A stretch of DNA of 64,000 nucleotides, from NCBI RefSeq assembly GCF_003336805.1, contig NZ_QFWJ01000010.1:1-64000 (forward strand), given 5' to 3'. How positions within the stretch are numbered: the first letter of the stretch is position 1; every line of letters begins with the position of its first letter. This document shows positions 1-9,040 of this stretch, one piece after another. Both the position numbers and the translations under genes were made by a program. The DNA is from Marinospirillum perlucidum (GTDB lineage: Bacteria > Pseudomonadota > Gammaproteobacteria > Pseudomonadales > Halomonadaceae). A model generated the notes under the pieces. It saw only the letters and a list, made by a program, of their open reading frames with translations. It ran no database searches and had not been told where the DNA came from.

Positions 1-127
1 CTCCTTCAAAACCCTTCCCCTTGAGAAAAATGATTCAGGGAAGGTACTGGTTCTGGTGGCCAAAGCCACCCTGGAGGTGGGTCAAAATTAATGGCCAGAA
101 GCGGGTCAGTTTAGTTGGCCATTAACA
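1..127 (+). mobile_element. Right end of an IS21-family-like insertion sequence (partial)
   Basis: Two copies of the pattern GGGTCA-7 nt-TGGCCA lie at 79-97 and 103-121, exactly 24 bp apart, and the segment ends in a CA dinucleotide near 127. Spaced direct repeats of this kind, with GGGTCA and TGGCCA cores, are what I remember from the termini of IS21-family (istA/istB) elements, where they bind the transposase. Any istB gene would lie to the left of the window. Reading frames here are short (29-39 codons) and show no recognisable protein. The exact terminus and the target duplication cannot be fixed from one end. Confidence 0.5.
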
Positions 128-659
128 GAAGGGTGAGGAGTTGACTTCAATAATGGTTGATTCGGTGCGCTAGTCGTTAACGTGCACACAACTTCTGTCG
201 AATCCTTAATGTTATCTGCTGACCAAAAAATGCTTTGTATGCTTGCCTCTAGCCTTGTGGATGCGCTTCGGTTGTATCTACCTAGAGGCAGCCACATGGG
301 GTATTACTCATTTCGTTGTTCGCTGGTTCTTTCCGTATTTTTTCTGGTGTTCATTTAGCATCGATATTCCGACATCGCCTTCATGCTATTTGGCGACTCT
401 AGCCAGTACTTTACTCTACTCAAAAAGCCTACAAAGTTGTTTTTTTCGATCAGTTTCACCTGGCTGTAGGCCGCGTCGTTTCTAGTTTTCAGATTAGGGG
501 GCAGTATTGGAGAAAAAAATTCCTGATAGTGACCAGGAGACTCTCCATTTGATCCATGAAATCTGATTGGAGTGATCCAGTGAGTATGAATGAAATCATT
601 TATTTCACTGCAGCCAATCTACCAAGTAAAGCTAATTCGAAAATAAGGAGCTGATCATA
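128..659. other. Intergenic stretch between IS end and KilA-N gene
   Basis: About 530 bases with visibly lower GC than the chromosomal genes further right. The open frames present have no convincing ribosome binding site and encode no family I recognise. The only clear signal is the ribosome binding site AAGGAG at 645-650, nine bases before the KilA-N start. It may be residual prophage or island DNA truncated by the insertion sequence. Confidence 0.4.
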
Positions 660-1406
660 ATGAGCAATCTGATCGTAGCTGATGTTGCTGTTCGCCAAGA
701 TGACCAAGGGCGTTTTTGCCTTAATGATTTGCACAGAGCAGCTGGCGGTGAGCGTCGCCACGAACCAAACCGTTTTCTTCGCTTGGATACTTCTTCTCAA
801 TTGATAGAAGAGCTTTTTAATTCCCCAGATGTGGGTAATGAGATCCCGCTTGCATCCAAGGCTGGACGTTACGGTGGCACCTTTGTAGTCAAGGAGCTCG
901 TCTACGCCTATGCCATGTGGATCTCTCCTGCCTTCCACCTGAAGGTGATCCGCGCCTATGATGAGTTGCAAACTCAGGGCGTTGCCTTCTCTGAGAGAAC
1001 CGTCGAAAAAGTTGAGTCCGGTGAGCTGGAAGAAGATGAGGTTGTGATGAAAGCTCTGTCAATTTTGCAAAGTAAGGTGGAACGACTGGAACACGAACGC
1101 GATGGGATGGCTAAAACCATCGGCCAATCCTCGCAAAGTCTTACTCGTGTAGCCCGTCTGTTGCCCGGTGTGAACTCCACAAAGATCAAATCAGACCTGA
1201 AACGTCTGGGATACCTATGGCGCACTGCTGGCTTCAAAGGCACCTACCGTGTGTACACAGAGTACCGCGACATATATTTCACCGAGAAGCACACCGAAGA
1301 TGGTCGTCAGGTAGACATCCACGTTACCCCCGAAGGTAAAGCCCTGCTGGGTCGTTTGTATGAAGAAGGCAAACTGACCATGAAGGTGAGCTACATGGCG
1401 GCTTAG
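660..1406 (+). CDS. KilA-N domain phage antirepressor-type protein
   Basis: A 248-residue protein. The N-terminal ~105 residues fit the KilA-N DNA-binding domain (conserved features include GRFCLNDLHRAAGG, RFLRLD, GRYGGTFV, YAMWISPAFHLKV). A short acidic, coiled-coil-prone linker (about 115-160) leads to a C-terminal region (about 165-248) resembling the antirepressor KilAC/ANT fold. Such proteins are typical of temperate phages and act as DNA-binding antirepressors or regulators. The start ATG has a good AAGGAG site nine bases upstream, and an intrinsic terminator follows at 1487-1524, so this looks like a single-gene transcript. No integrase, capsid or lysis genes are visible, so it is probably the remnant of a prophage or island whose remainder lies to the left or was lost. 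The target is unknown. Confidence 0.8.
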   Translation: MSNLIVADVAVRQDDQGRFCLNDLHRAAGGERRHEPNRFLRLDTSSQLIEELFNSPDVGNEIPLASKAGRYGGTFVVKELVYAYAMWISPAFHLKVIRAYDELQTQGVAFSERTVEKVESGELEEDEVVMKALSILQSKVERLEHERDGMAKTIGQSSQSLTRVARLLPGVNSTKIKSDLKRLGYLWRTAGFKGTYRVYTEYRDIYFTEKHTEDGRQVDIHVTPEGKALLGRLYEEGKLTMKVSYMAA

Positions 1407-1420
1407 TTAGAAAGGTGCAG

Positions 1421-1449
1421 AGCCCTTTGCTTATTGCGCGTTAAGGGCT
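1421..1449. repeat. 7-bp inverted repeat downstream of KilA-N gene
   Basis: AGCCCTT at 1421-1427 and AAGGGCT at 1443-1449 are perfect inverted copies around a 15-base centre. This could be a weak RNA hairpin ahead of the stronger terminator at 1487, or a recombinase core site at the edge of the mobile segment. Nothing decides between these. Confidence 0.35.
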
Positions 1450-1486
1450 AACCCAACAAACCTGCCTCTGATACTCATTTATGGAT

Positions 1487-1524
1487 AACCGTAGCTAAGG
1501 AGAGTGCTTTAGCTGCGGTTTTTT
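1487..1524 (+). terminator. Rho-independent terminator of KilA-N gene
   Basis: The stem AACCGTAGCTAA (1487-1498) pairs with TTAGCTGCGGTT (1509-1520) along its whole length, with one T-G wobble, and runs into six T residues. It lies 80 bases after the KilA-N stop codon on the plus strand. Confidence 0.85.
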
Positions 1525-1568
1525 CATATCGAGTTGAGAGAAGGGGTTGTTAAAAGAAGGTGAGCAAT

Positions 1569-1623
1569 AAAAAAACCCTCGGTGGTGGGAGTAGGCTTCC
1601 TACATTTCCATCATCCGAGGGTT
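1569..1623 (-). terminator. Rho-independent terminator of groESL (minus strand)
   Basis: The arms AAACCCTCGG and CCGAGGGTTT (1573-1582 and 1614-1623) are perfect inverted copies, and the stem extends imperfectly into TGG/CCA pairs. The loop itself holds a small palindrome, GTAGG-CTT-CCTAC, at 1591-1603. On the minus strand the stem is followed by seven T residues (plus-strand A run 1569-1575), so it terminates transcripts from groEL, whose stop is about 155 bases away. Read on the plus strand it has only a weak T tract. Confidence 0.8.
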
Positions 1624-1683
1624 TCTTATGGCGGCAGGAAGACTGTTATTCGGGGATTTGAGTGGCCTTGCAGACCACTTCGA

Positions 1684-1731
1684 ACCTTCCTACAATCTTC
1701 CTACATTCCTTCCTACATTGATGCCTACATC
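1684..1731. repeat. Cluster of TTCCTACA-type short direct repeats next to groEL
   Basis: Three copies of CTTCCTACA occur 11-12 bases apart at about 1686-1717, followed by a related GCCTACATC. A further TTCCTACA lies in the terminator loop at 1598-1605. Spacing close to one helical turn suggests binding sites for a protein, for example arm-type sites of a tyrosine recombinase or iterons. No protein that would bind them is encoded in the window. It sits between the groEL stop and its terminator, so it is transcribed as part of the groESL 3' untranslated region. Confidence 0.5.
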
Positions 1732-1778
1732 GGTTTGTAAGGCATTGATTTTAAAGGAAGGCGAAGCAGGTCGGCGGA

Positions 1779-3449
<1,671 letters not shown>

Positions 3450-3501
3450 CTAACTAAAAATGTTTGTACCTAGAGGATGTTCGCTAGTGGGCAGGCGTGA
3501 A

Positions 3502-3789
3502 TTAGCCTTCCAGAACACCAAAGATTTCGCTTTCGTTCAGAATCAGCAGTTCTTCACCGTCGATTTTTACAGTGCTGCCTGCATAGCTGCCGAAGATGAC
3601 CTTGTCACCTGTCTTGACGGACAGGGGACGCACTTCGCCATCAGCATAACGACCTTCACCTACAGCAATCACTTCGCCTTGGGAGGGTTTTTCTTGTGCA
3701 CTACCGGGTAGAACGATGCCACCGGGAGTGGTTGTTTCTTCTTCCATACGACGAACGACAACGCGATCGTGCAAAGGACGGATTTTCAT
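3502..3789 (-). CDS. groES: Co-chaperonin GroES
   Basis: A 95-residue 10 kDa chaperonin that caps the GroEL cavity as a heptamer. The full-length family pattern is present: [14 protein letters not shown] at the start, the mobile loop [16 protein letters not shown] around 16-31, and the C-terminal [16 protein letters not shown]. It is preceded by GGAG seven bases before the ATG and is the first gene of the groESL operon. A sigma-32-type promoter about 85-115 bases upstream indicates heat-shock control. Confidence 0.98.
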   Translation of the reverse strand: MKIRPLHDRVVVRRMEEETTTPGGIVLPGSAQEKPSQGEVIAVGEGRYADGEVRPLSVKTGDKVIFGSYAGSTVKIDGEELLILNESEIFGVLEG

Positions 3790-3873
3790 TGCTGAATGTC
3801 TCCTGATAGTTCAACAGTTACGGGGATGGCCCCCTTGTGCGTTTACAGGGTCAAGCCTGTGTCCCGCTTAGCT

Positions 3874-3903
3874 AAATGGGGTCTGGGGAGAGGTTTTCAA
3901 GGG
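3874..3903 (-). promoter_or_regulatory. Sigma-32 heat-shock promoter of groESL
   Basis: On the minus strand, CCCTTGAAAA (3903-3894) is followed after about 14 bases by CCCCATTT (3881-3874). This is a near-perfect match to the RpoH -35 (CTTGAA) and -10 (CCCCATnT) elements with normal spacing. The -35 element overlaps the last codons of fxsA (stop at 3897), so the heat-shock promoter is partly embedded in the preceding gene. Confidence 0.9.
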
Positions 3904-4376
3904 CGATTATCATCTTTTCTTTGATATTCACCTTCCAGTACCTCGCCTTTACGAAGCTGCTCCCTTCCGTCTTTAGCAGCGGACTTATCAGGCTCTTCCC
4001 GATAAGAAGTCTCTCGATACTGGAAAGTGGTGGTGCCACGTTTTTTTTTCAAGGGTTCGAGTAAAATTTTTCTGCTGAAAGGCAAGAGAAAGAGCACCCC
4101 GAAAAAGTCGGAGATAAAACCGGGGATAAATAGCAGTACGCCGGCTAGACCCACGGCCGCGGTTTCCAGCAGGATGCCCAGCGCATCCTTGCCTTCCTTG
4201 ATCTGATTACGCAGGGACTCACCCAGTCGCCGCCATTCCAGTTGTACCAGCAGCAGGCCCAGGGCTGCAGTGGCAACAATAAGTAGCAGGGTGTTCATGG
4301 CTCCAGCCTGTTGACCGACTCGAATCATCAGCCAGATTTCAGCCAGGGGCCAAAGAAGTAGTAAAAGCAGCGGCAT
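3897..4376 (-). CDS. fxsA: FxsA family cytoplasmic membrane protein
   Basis: A 159-residue protein with an N-terminal FxsA domain. It has hydrophobic segments around residues 1-17, 25-45 and 70-97, with the typical EIWLMIRVGQQAG and GFISDFFGVLFLLP stretches. The C-terminal third is charged and hydrophilic (RGTTTFQYRETSYREE and beyond). The E. coli homologue is a non-essential inner-membrane protein that relieves F-plasmid exclusion of phage T7; its normal role is unknown. It lies directly upstream of groESL on the same strand, a common arrangement, and its 3' end overlaps the -35 box of the heat-shock promoter. Confidence 0.92.
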   Translation of the reverse strand: MPLLLLLLWPLAEIWLMIRVGQQAGAMNTLLLIVATAALGLLLVQLEWRRLGESLRNQIKEGKDALGILLETAAVGLAGVLLFIPGFISDFFGVLFLLPFSRKILLEPLKKKRGTTTFQYRETSYREEPDKSAAKDGREQLRKGEVLEGEYQRKDDNRP

Positions 4377-4515
4377 AGGTTGTTTACCTTGTAAAGCGTG
4401 AAGGTTGGCCTGGAGTCAGGCGGTCTAAAGAAACAATGGCGGTTAATCTGGGGGAGTTCAAGTCCGGCCAGTAGATTTTACTGAAAATGACTGGCAAGTC
4501 GCTTTTTTATTCCAA

Positions 4516-4560
4516 GTTTGCGCAAACCTATTTCGCAAGTGCGAGATGATGCGTTATATT
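4516..4560 (+). promoter_or_regulatory. Putative promoter with two palindromic operators upstream of the SDR gene
   Basis: GTTTGCGCAAAC at 4516-4527 is a perfect 12-bp palindrome. TCGCA-AG-TGCGA at 4533-4544 is a second inverted repeat just downstream. A TTATAT -10-like hexamer follows at 4554-4559, so the second repeat covers the expected -35 region, a position expected for a repressor site. The regulator is unidentified. The gene controlled would be the reductase at 4670. Confidence 0.5.
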
Positions 4561-4669
4561 GCTAAAGAGCAGGAGACAAAATCTGCATAAAAGCTGTCAG
4601 CCCGCCAGCCAAAAGAATACCTATATAAGAAGGGTTGGCACACTCTTTCAAGCAATTCGAGGTGAAAAC

Positions 4670-5431
4670 ATGCAAGTAAAAGACGCAGTCGTCGTTGTTA
4701 CTGGTGGTGGTCAGGGTCTGGGCCGCGCTATGGCTGTTGAACTGGCTGCCCAGGGTGCCAAGCTGGCCTTGCTGGACCTGAATGAAGAAAAGCTTCAGGA
4801 AACAGTGGAAATGGTCAAGAAGGCTGGCAGTGAAGCGCATTACTACCTGGTCAATGTGGCTGAAGAAGAAGCAGTCGAATCCACTTTTGAACAAATCGTC
4901 AAGGACTTTGGTGGTTTGGATGTCCTGGTCAACAATGCTGGCATCACCCGTGACGGTCTGCTGGTTAAGGTCAAGGACGGTGAAGTCACCAAGAAGATGT
5001 CCCTGTCCAATTGGCAGCAGGTCATGGATGTCAACCTGACCGGTGTTTTCCTCTGTGGTCGCGAAGCTGCCGCTCAGATGATCAAGCTGGGTAAGCCGGG
5101 TGTGCTGATTAATATTTCATCTATTTCGCGTGCCGGTAACATGGGACAGACCAACTATGCTGCTGCCAAGGCCGGTGTTGTGGCTATGACGGTGACCTGG
5201 TCCAAGGAACTGTCCCGTTACGGCATCCGTACCGGTGCGGTAGCCCCCGGCTTTATTGCTACCGATATGGTGGCGGCCATGCCTGAAGACGTGCTCAACA
5301 AGATCACAGCGGGTGTTCCTCTCAAGCGTTTGGGCCAACCCGAAGAGATCGCTCATTCCGTTCGCTATATCATCGAGAATGACTACTTCTCGGGTAGCGT
5401 CGTGGAATGTAATGGTGCCCTGCGCATCTAG
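4670..5431 (+). CDS. FabG-like short-chain dehydrogenase/reductase (3-oxoacyl-ACP reductase family)
   Basis: A 253-residue classical SDR. The Rossmann motif TGGGQGLGRA is near residue 12, NNAG near 90, the catalytic Ser sits in NISSISRAG, and Tyr-Lys is in the pattern NYAAAKAG. The C-terminal PGFIATDMVAAMPE and the closing GSVVECNGALRI resemble 3-oxoacyl-ACP reductases. The likely reaction is NADPH-dependent reduction of a 3-oxoacyl thioester, but it is not in a fab operon, so the true substrate is open. The start at 4670 follows a GAGGTGA site; longer upstream starts lack one. It is monocistronic, with palindromic operator-like sites upstream and a strong terminator at 5454-5484. Confidence 0.88.
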   Translation: MQVKDAVVVVTGGGQGLGRAMAVELAAQGAKLALLDLNEEKLQETVEMVKKAGSEAHYYLVNVAEEEAVESTFEQIVKDFGGLDVLVNNAGITRDGLLVKVKDGEVTKKMSLSNWQQVMDVNLTGVFLCGREAAAQMIKLGKPGVLINISSISRAGNMGQTNYAAAKAGVVAMTVTWSKELSRYGIRTGAVAPGFIATDMVAAMPEDVLNKITAGVPLKRLGQPEEIAHSVRYIIENDYFSGSVVECNGALRI

Positions 5432-5453
5432 ATACTGTCGCTTTGGCAGCAAG

Positions 5454-5484
5454 AAGCCCGCTTGTTCGCAAGCGGGCTTTTTTT
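5454..5484 (+). terminator. Rho-independent terminator of the SDR gene
   Basis: GCCCGCTTG (5456-5464), loop TTCG, CAAGCGGGC (5469-5477), then seven T residues. A textbook terminator 22 bases after the reductase stop. On the opposite strand there is no T run. Confidence 0.95.
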
Positions 5485-5495
5485 ATGGTCGGGGA

Positions 5496-5807
5496 TTAGA
5501 AACTGACCAGGGGTTGGAGTTTTTCAGCGGTGGCCGGGCCGATGCCTCGCACTTCCTGAAGGTCTTGCAGATTGTTGAAAGTGCCTTGGGAAGAGCGGTA
5601 GTCGACAATGGCACTGGCTTTGGCCGGACCGATACCCGGCAGACTGGTGAGTTGCTCCTGGTTGGCCTGGTTGATATTCAGGCGCTGACTGGCTTGTTCG
5701 GCAACCTGGGCATCGGTATCAGTGGCTGCCAGCGAGACCTGGGCACAGCCAAAGCTGAGCAGCAAGGCCAGCAAAAAAGCCAAGCGTGAGGGGAGTTTTC
5801 CGTGCAT
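5496..5807 (-). CDS. ComEA-type helix-hairpin-helix DNA-binding protein
   Basis: A 103-residue protein with an N-terminal signal peptide (about residues 1-28, hydrophobic core LAFLLALLLSFG, likely cut after VSLAA) and a C-terminal helix-hairpin-helix pair: LNINQANQEQLTSLPGIGPA and RGIGPATAEKLQPLV. This is the short Gram-negative ComEA form, which binds double-stranded DNA in the periplasm during natural transformation. Homologues also occur in species not known to be competent. The ATG follows a full AGGAGG site. It stands alone and converges on the SDR gene. No other competence genes are in the window. Confidence 0.88.
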   Translation of the reverse strand: MHGKLPSRLAFLLALLLSFGCAQVSLAATDTDAQVAEQASQRLNINQANQEQLTSLPGIGPAKASAIVDYRSSQGTFNNLQDLQEVRGIGPATAEKLQPLVSF

Positions 5808-5940
5808 CCTTAAATCCTCCTTTCATCATGGTGGGAACCAGCGTGGCTGGTTACTGGAAACTAGTGCACTGGCTCTGCGACCTGGGCAGTAAAGAAAGAA
5901 ATCGCAGGGTTTTATTGATGTCACGCAAAAGAGCAGGAGT

Positions 5941-5949
5941 TGTTATAAT
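5941..5949 (+). promoter_or_regulatory. Extended -10 promoter of pyrF
   Basis: TGT followed directly by a consensus TATAAT hexamer (5944-5949) forms an extended -10 element 36 bases before the pyrF start. No good -35 hexamer is visible 17 bases upstream, as is usual for this promoter class. Confidence 0.65.
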
Positions 5950-5984
5950 TTCGGCTGCAAAAATTCACATCTGCGGAGAAGCTA

Positions 5985-6683
5985 GTGACCCCGATTATTG
6001 TTGCCCTGGATTACCCCTCTCAGGATCTGGCATTGGCCATGGCCGACCAGTTGGACCCCAAGCTTTGCCGGGTCAAGGTGGGCAAGGAATTATTTACCCG
6101 CTGTGGGCCCGCTATTCTGGAAGCTCTGCATCAGCGGGGTTTTGAGGTTTTTCTGGATCTCAAGTTTCACGATATTCCCAACACCTGTGCGCAGGCTGTT
6201 CGTGCTGCAGCCGAACAGGGCGTGTGGATGGTGAATGTTCATGCCAGTGGTGGTCTGAAGATGATGCAGGCAGCACGTCAGGTGCTGGAAGATAATCATT
6301 TGGATACACGTTTGATTGCCGTGACGGTTCTGACCAGCATGTCATCAGATGATCTGGCGGGTATCGGGGTGAGTCGCAGTCTGGAAGATCAGGTCGAGCA
6401 CCTGGCCAGCCTTGCTCAGCAAGCGGGGATGGATGGCGTTGTCTGCTCGGCCCGTGAAGCGACCCGTCTGACGCAGCGGCTGGGATCCGATTTTCTCAAG
6501 GTGACGCCCGGTATTCGCTTGCCGGACAGTGCCAGCGATGATCAGGAAAGAATCATGACGCCCCAGGCAGCCATGGCGGCCGGAAGTACCCATCTGGTTA
6601 TCGGGCGCCCCATTACACGAGCTGCAAAACCCGGTGAAGCCCTGATGGAAATTACTCGCCTTCTAGACCCACAATCGGTTTGA
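5985..6683 (+). CDS. pyrF: Orotidine 5'-phosphate decarboxylase
   Basis: A 232-residue cytosolic enzyme converting OMP to UMP, the last step of de novo pyrimidine synthesis. Visible motifs: IIVALDYPS at the N-terminus, [12 protein letters not shown] near 29, and the catalytic [11 protein letters not shown] near 57-67. PGIR and the phosphate-binding VIGRPIT segment lie near the C-terminus. The start is GTG at 5985 with GGAG about eight bases upstream. In many relatives pyrF is co-directional after lapAB; here it converges on lapB and the two coding regions overlap by 32 bp at their 3' ends (6652-6683). Confidence 0.97.
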   Translation: MTPIIVALDYPSQDLALAMADQLDPKLCRVKVGKELFTRCGPAILEALHQRGFEVFLDLKFHDIPNTCAQAVRAAAEQGVWMVNVHASGGLKMMQAARQVLEDNHLDTRLIAVTVLTSMSSDDLAGIGVSRSLEDQVEHLASLAQQAGMDGVVCSAREATRLTQRLGSDFLKVTPGIRLPDSASDDQERIMTPQAAMAAGSTHLVIGRPITRAAKPGEALMEITRLLDPQSV

Positions 6684-7833
6684 TACTGCCCCATTCGCGA
6701 CACTTGGGACACTGCCAGTAGAGCTGGACACTCTGAAAGCCGCAGCTGGTGCATTGATGCTCCGGCTTGTGCTCCAGCAACTGGCGGGTCAGGTTACGCA
6801 GGGTAATCAGGTGAGCCCGCTCTCCGCCAGACGCTTGGTCCAGATAGAGGTCGATCAGGTAATCCACGCCCTTGAGCGATACCTGATGGCGCATGTAATG
6901 ACTGACTTTTTCCAGGGCTTCCTGATGGTGTCCAAGGCTGCGCAGGGTTTCAGCCAGATGCAAAAGGATGGAGGTGTACTTGTGCTCCTGCAGGAGTTTT
7001 TCCAGAGTGCTGGCCAGCTCCCTGGGCTGATCCAGCAGCAGGTAAGCATCCACCAGTGTTTGTAGCATGGCGGGCACATAGCTGGAATCCTGGCCGGGTA
7101 GCCGCAGTAGCAGGCGTATGGCCGACTTGGCACTACCGCTTTGCAGTTCCAGCTGGGCCATTAGCAGCGTTGCCCGGATGCAGGCAGCGTCCAGGGCCTG
7201 GGCCTGTTTGAGTTGTTTTCTGGCTGCAGCAAAACTGTTTTTGGCCAGGAGTTCCGTCGCCAGTTCGCAGGCATAGTGAGCCGCAGCCTTCTGCAGGCGG
7301 GGATTTTCCTTGAGCAGGCTGGAAGAAAGGGTATGCATGGCTTTTTGCCATTCTTTCTCGCGCTCGTAAAGATCGACCAGCAATACCTGACTGGTTCGCC
7401 CCACTTCCGAGTTGTTGTTCACCAGCTCCTTGAGCAGGCGCTCAGCTCGGTCCAGCAGTCCTGCTGCCATGAAATCCTTGCCCAGCTCCAGTTGGACTCT
7501 TTCCGACTGTTCGCGGTTGAGGCTGGGTCGGGCAAAGAGGTTCTGATGAACCCTAACCGCCCGGTCGGATTCACCCCGTGAGCGAAACAGGTTGCCCAGA
7601 GCAATATGGGTTTCGATGGTGTCGGAATTGACTTCCAGAGCGCGAACAAAGGTGTCGATGGCTTCATCCGGCTGTTCATTGAGCAGGTAATTGAGGCCGA
7701 CAAAATAATCTTTGCTCAAGTCCGGCAGGGTGCCGGGCGGGGGTTGGCGGCGCGATTTGTCACGGCGTCCCAGCCACCAGCCGGTTGCCAGGGCCAGAAG
7801 GAGCAGGAAAAGTAGGAGAAAATCCGTCAGCAT
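6652..7833 (-). CDS. lapB: Lipopolysaccharide assembly protein LapB (YciM)
   Basis: A 393-residue protein with an N-terminal membrane anchor (about 3-18), a cytoplasmic solenoid of TPR repeats (about 35-350), and a C-terminal rubredoxin-like metal site with two CxxC pairs (CTSCGF and CPKC). LapB controls LPS synthesis by guiding FtsH-dependent turnover of LpxC. It follows lapA on the same strand (25-bp gap), as in E. coli. Its 3' end overlaps pyrF in the opposite direction by 32 bp, so the last codons are constrained on both strands. Confidence 0.95.
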   Translation of the reverse strand: MLTDFLLLFLLLLALATGWWLGRRDKSRRQPPPGTLPDLSKDYFVGLNYLLNEQPDEAIDTFVRALEVNSDTIETHIALGNLFRSRGESDRAVRVHQNLFARPSLNREQSERVQLELGKDFMAAGLLDRAERLLKELVNNNSEVGRTSQVLLVDLYEREKEWQKAMHTLSSSLLKENPRLQKAAAHYACELATELLAKNSFAAARKQLKQAQALDAACIRATLLMAQLELQSGSAKSAIRLLLRLPGQDSSYVPAMLQTLVDAYLLLDQPRELASTLEKLLQEHKYTSILLHLAETLRSLGHHQEALEKVSHYMRHQVSLKGVDYLIDLYLDQASGGERAHLITLRNLTRQLLEHKPEHQCTSCGFQSVQLYWQCPKCREWGSIKPIVGLEGE

Positions 7834-7858
7834 CTTGGCAAGCCGCTAGTCACAAGAA

Positions 7859-8164
7859 TCACTCGGGCGATTTGAGGTTGAGCGTGCGCAGTTGGTGGAG
7901 TTCTTTTTTCTGATTATTAAGCTGCCGCTCCAGTTGCAGATTCTTTGCCTTGCAGGCTGTCAACCAGGGGAGCAACAAAAACAGGCCCAGCAGGGCACCG
8001 CAAATCAGGCTGAGAACCAGCCACAGGGCCAGACTGTTTTCCGGCAATTGGATAAAAAGAAGATCCAGAGGCACCTGGGCCTGATTGCGCAGAGTGAACC
8101 AGATACCCAGCAGAAGCAGTGCCAGGACTACCAGAGCGGTAAAAATGGATTTGATCAATCGCAT
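7859..8164 (-). CDS. lapA: Lipopolysaccharide assembly protein LapA (YciS)
   Basis: A 101-residue small inner-membrane protein with two transmembrane helices (about 5-24 and 43-65) followed by a C-terminal coiled coil rich in Leu, Gln and Lys. I chose the ATG at 8164, which has a GAGG site six bases upstream, over an earlier in-frame TTG at 8176. LapA works with LapB in LPS assembly. It is the first gene of a lapA-lapB pair. ihfB lies 62 bases upstream on the same strand and may be co-transcribed. Confidence 0.9.
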   Translation of the reverse strand: MRLIKSIFTALVVLALLLLGIWFTLRNQAQVPLDLLFIQLPENSLALWLVLSLICGALLGLFLLLPWLTACKAKNLQLERQLNNQKKELHQLRTLNLKSPE

Positions 8165-8226
8165 ACTAAACCTCAAGGTGCTGCTAACACCCGATAAAAG
8201 AGCTGAGGTCCGAATCAGGTCTGGTG

Positions 8227-8517
8227 TCAGAACTGGGCGGCAGCATTAACCTGGTCGCGCAATTCCTTACCAGGTTTAAAGTGGGGAACATACTTGCCAT
8301 CCAGCTGGACGCTGTCACCTGTTTTCGGGTTGCGACCCTGACGAGGCTCACGATAGTGCAGAGAAAAGCTGCCGAAACCGCGAACTTCCACTCGACCGCC
8401 GGTGGCCAGGGTGTCGGTAATCTGATCCAGCAGCAATTTAACGGCTGTTTCCACTTGCTTGATGCTCAGCTCCGGTTTTCGGATGGCTAGCTGTTCGATA
8501 AGTTCAGACTTGGTCAT
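8227..8517 (-). CDS. ihfB: Integration host factor subunit beta
   Basis: A 96-residue DNA-bending protein of the HU/IHF family. It carries [11 protein letters not shown] at the start and the beta-arm signature [35 protein letters not shown] near the end is typical of the beta chain. The start is placed at 8517 because homologues begin MTKSELIE; the open frame continues upstream without family similarity. In many gammaproteobacteria rpsA precedes ihfB and lapA follows. Here ihfB-lapA-lapB is kept, but rpsA is absent from the window. Confidence 0.96.
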   Translation of the reverse strand: MTKSELIEQLAIRKPELSIKQVETAVKLLLDQITDTLATGGRVEVRGFGSFSLHYREPRQGRNPKTGDSVQLDGKYVPHFKPGKELRDQVNAAAQF

Positions 8518-8728
8518 GCCCTTCACTCCATACTGAAAGGGTAGTCGTACTTGGCCGATACAAATTGTTAACTCTGCAAGCATAGTGGTCTTTTATCTAA
8601 TAAACAATAATTGGCATGTAAACAGATGCTTAGCTATTAGTGGCATGGCAGTTAAATGACAGCTTGGTTTCACCTGCGTTTGGCCTTAGACTTCTAGCTT
8701 TTAATTCTCAAGTCAGCTAGAGACCAAA

Positions 8729-9040
8729 ATGACGACTCAAGCCTCCTCAACACCTTCTTCAGAAGACGCCAGCGCAGAGCGTAAACGCCTTTACTGGCAC
8801 AGCCGTCGCGGTATGTGGGAATTGGATCTGCTTTTGATTCCTTTTCTGGATGCCTGCTATGACCAGCTGGATGCGGGCCTGCAAAGTGATTACCGCCGTT
8901 TGATCACCCTGGAAGATCAGGATTTGTTTACCTGGTTGATGCGGCGTGAAAAAGCTCAGGATCCCAGCCTGCAGCCAATCGTTGATCGGATTATCGAGCA
9001 TGCCGAAAACGGCGATCGGAGTCAGTTTAAGGGTCTCTAA
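8729..9040 (+). CDS. sdhE: FAD assembly factor SdhE (YgfY/CptB)
   Basis: A 103-residue protein with the SdhE hallmark RGMWELDLLL (RGxxE motif) near residue 27 and FTWLMRREKAQDP near 70. SdhE promotes covalent flavinylation of succinate dehydrogenase and fumarate reductase subunits; the same family was also described as the CptB antitoxin. It has an N-terminal extension rich in Ser/Thr. It is followed by ygfX overlapping in another frame by 41 bases, implying translational coupling, as in E. coli. Confidence 0.93.
   Translation: MTTQASSTPSSEDASAERKRLYWHSRRGMWELDLLLIPFLDACYDQLDAGLQSDYRRLITLEDQDLFTWLMRREKAQDPSLQPIVDRIIEHAENGDRSQFKGL

Noticed and set aside
11-100. istB C-terminus in the first bases of the window
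   Set aside because: All three forward frames hit stops within about 40 codons, and none resembles the IstB end. Only the terminal repeats are supported.
243-485. Open frame of 80 codons between the IS end and the KilA-N gene
   Set aside because: No ribosome binding site, hydrophobic composition without family pattern, and the DNA is low-complexity AT-rich. Likely chance.
5454-5484. Bidirectional terminator shared with comEA
   Set aside because: The T run is only on the plus strand, so it serves the SDR gene alone.
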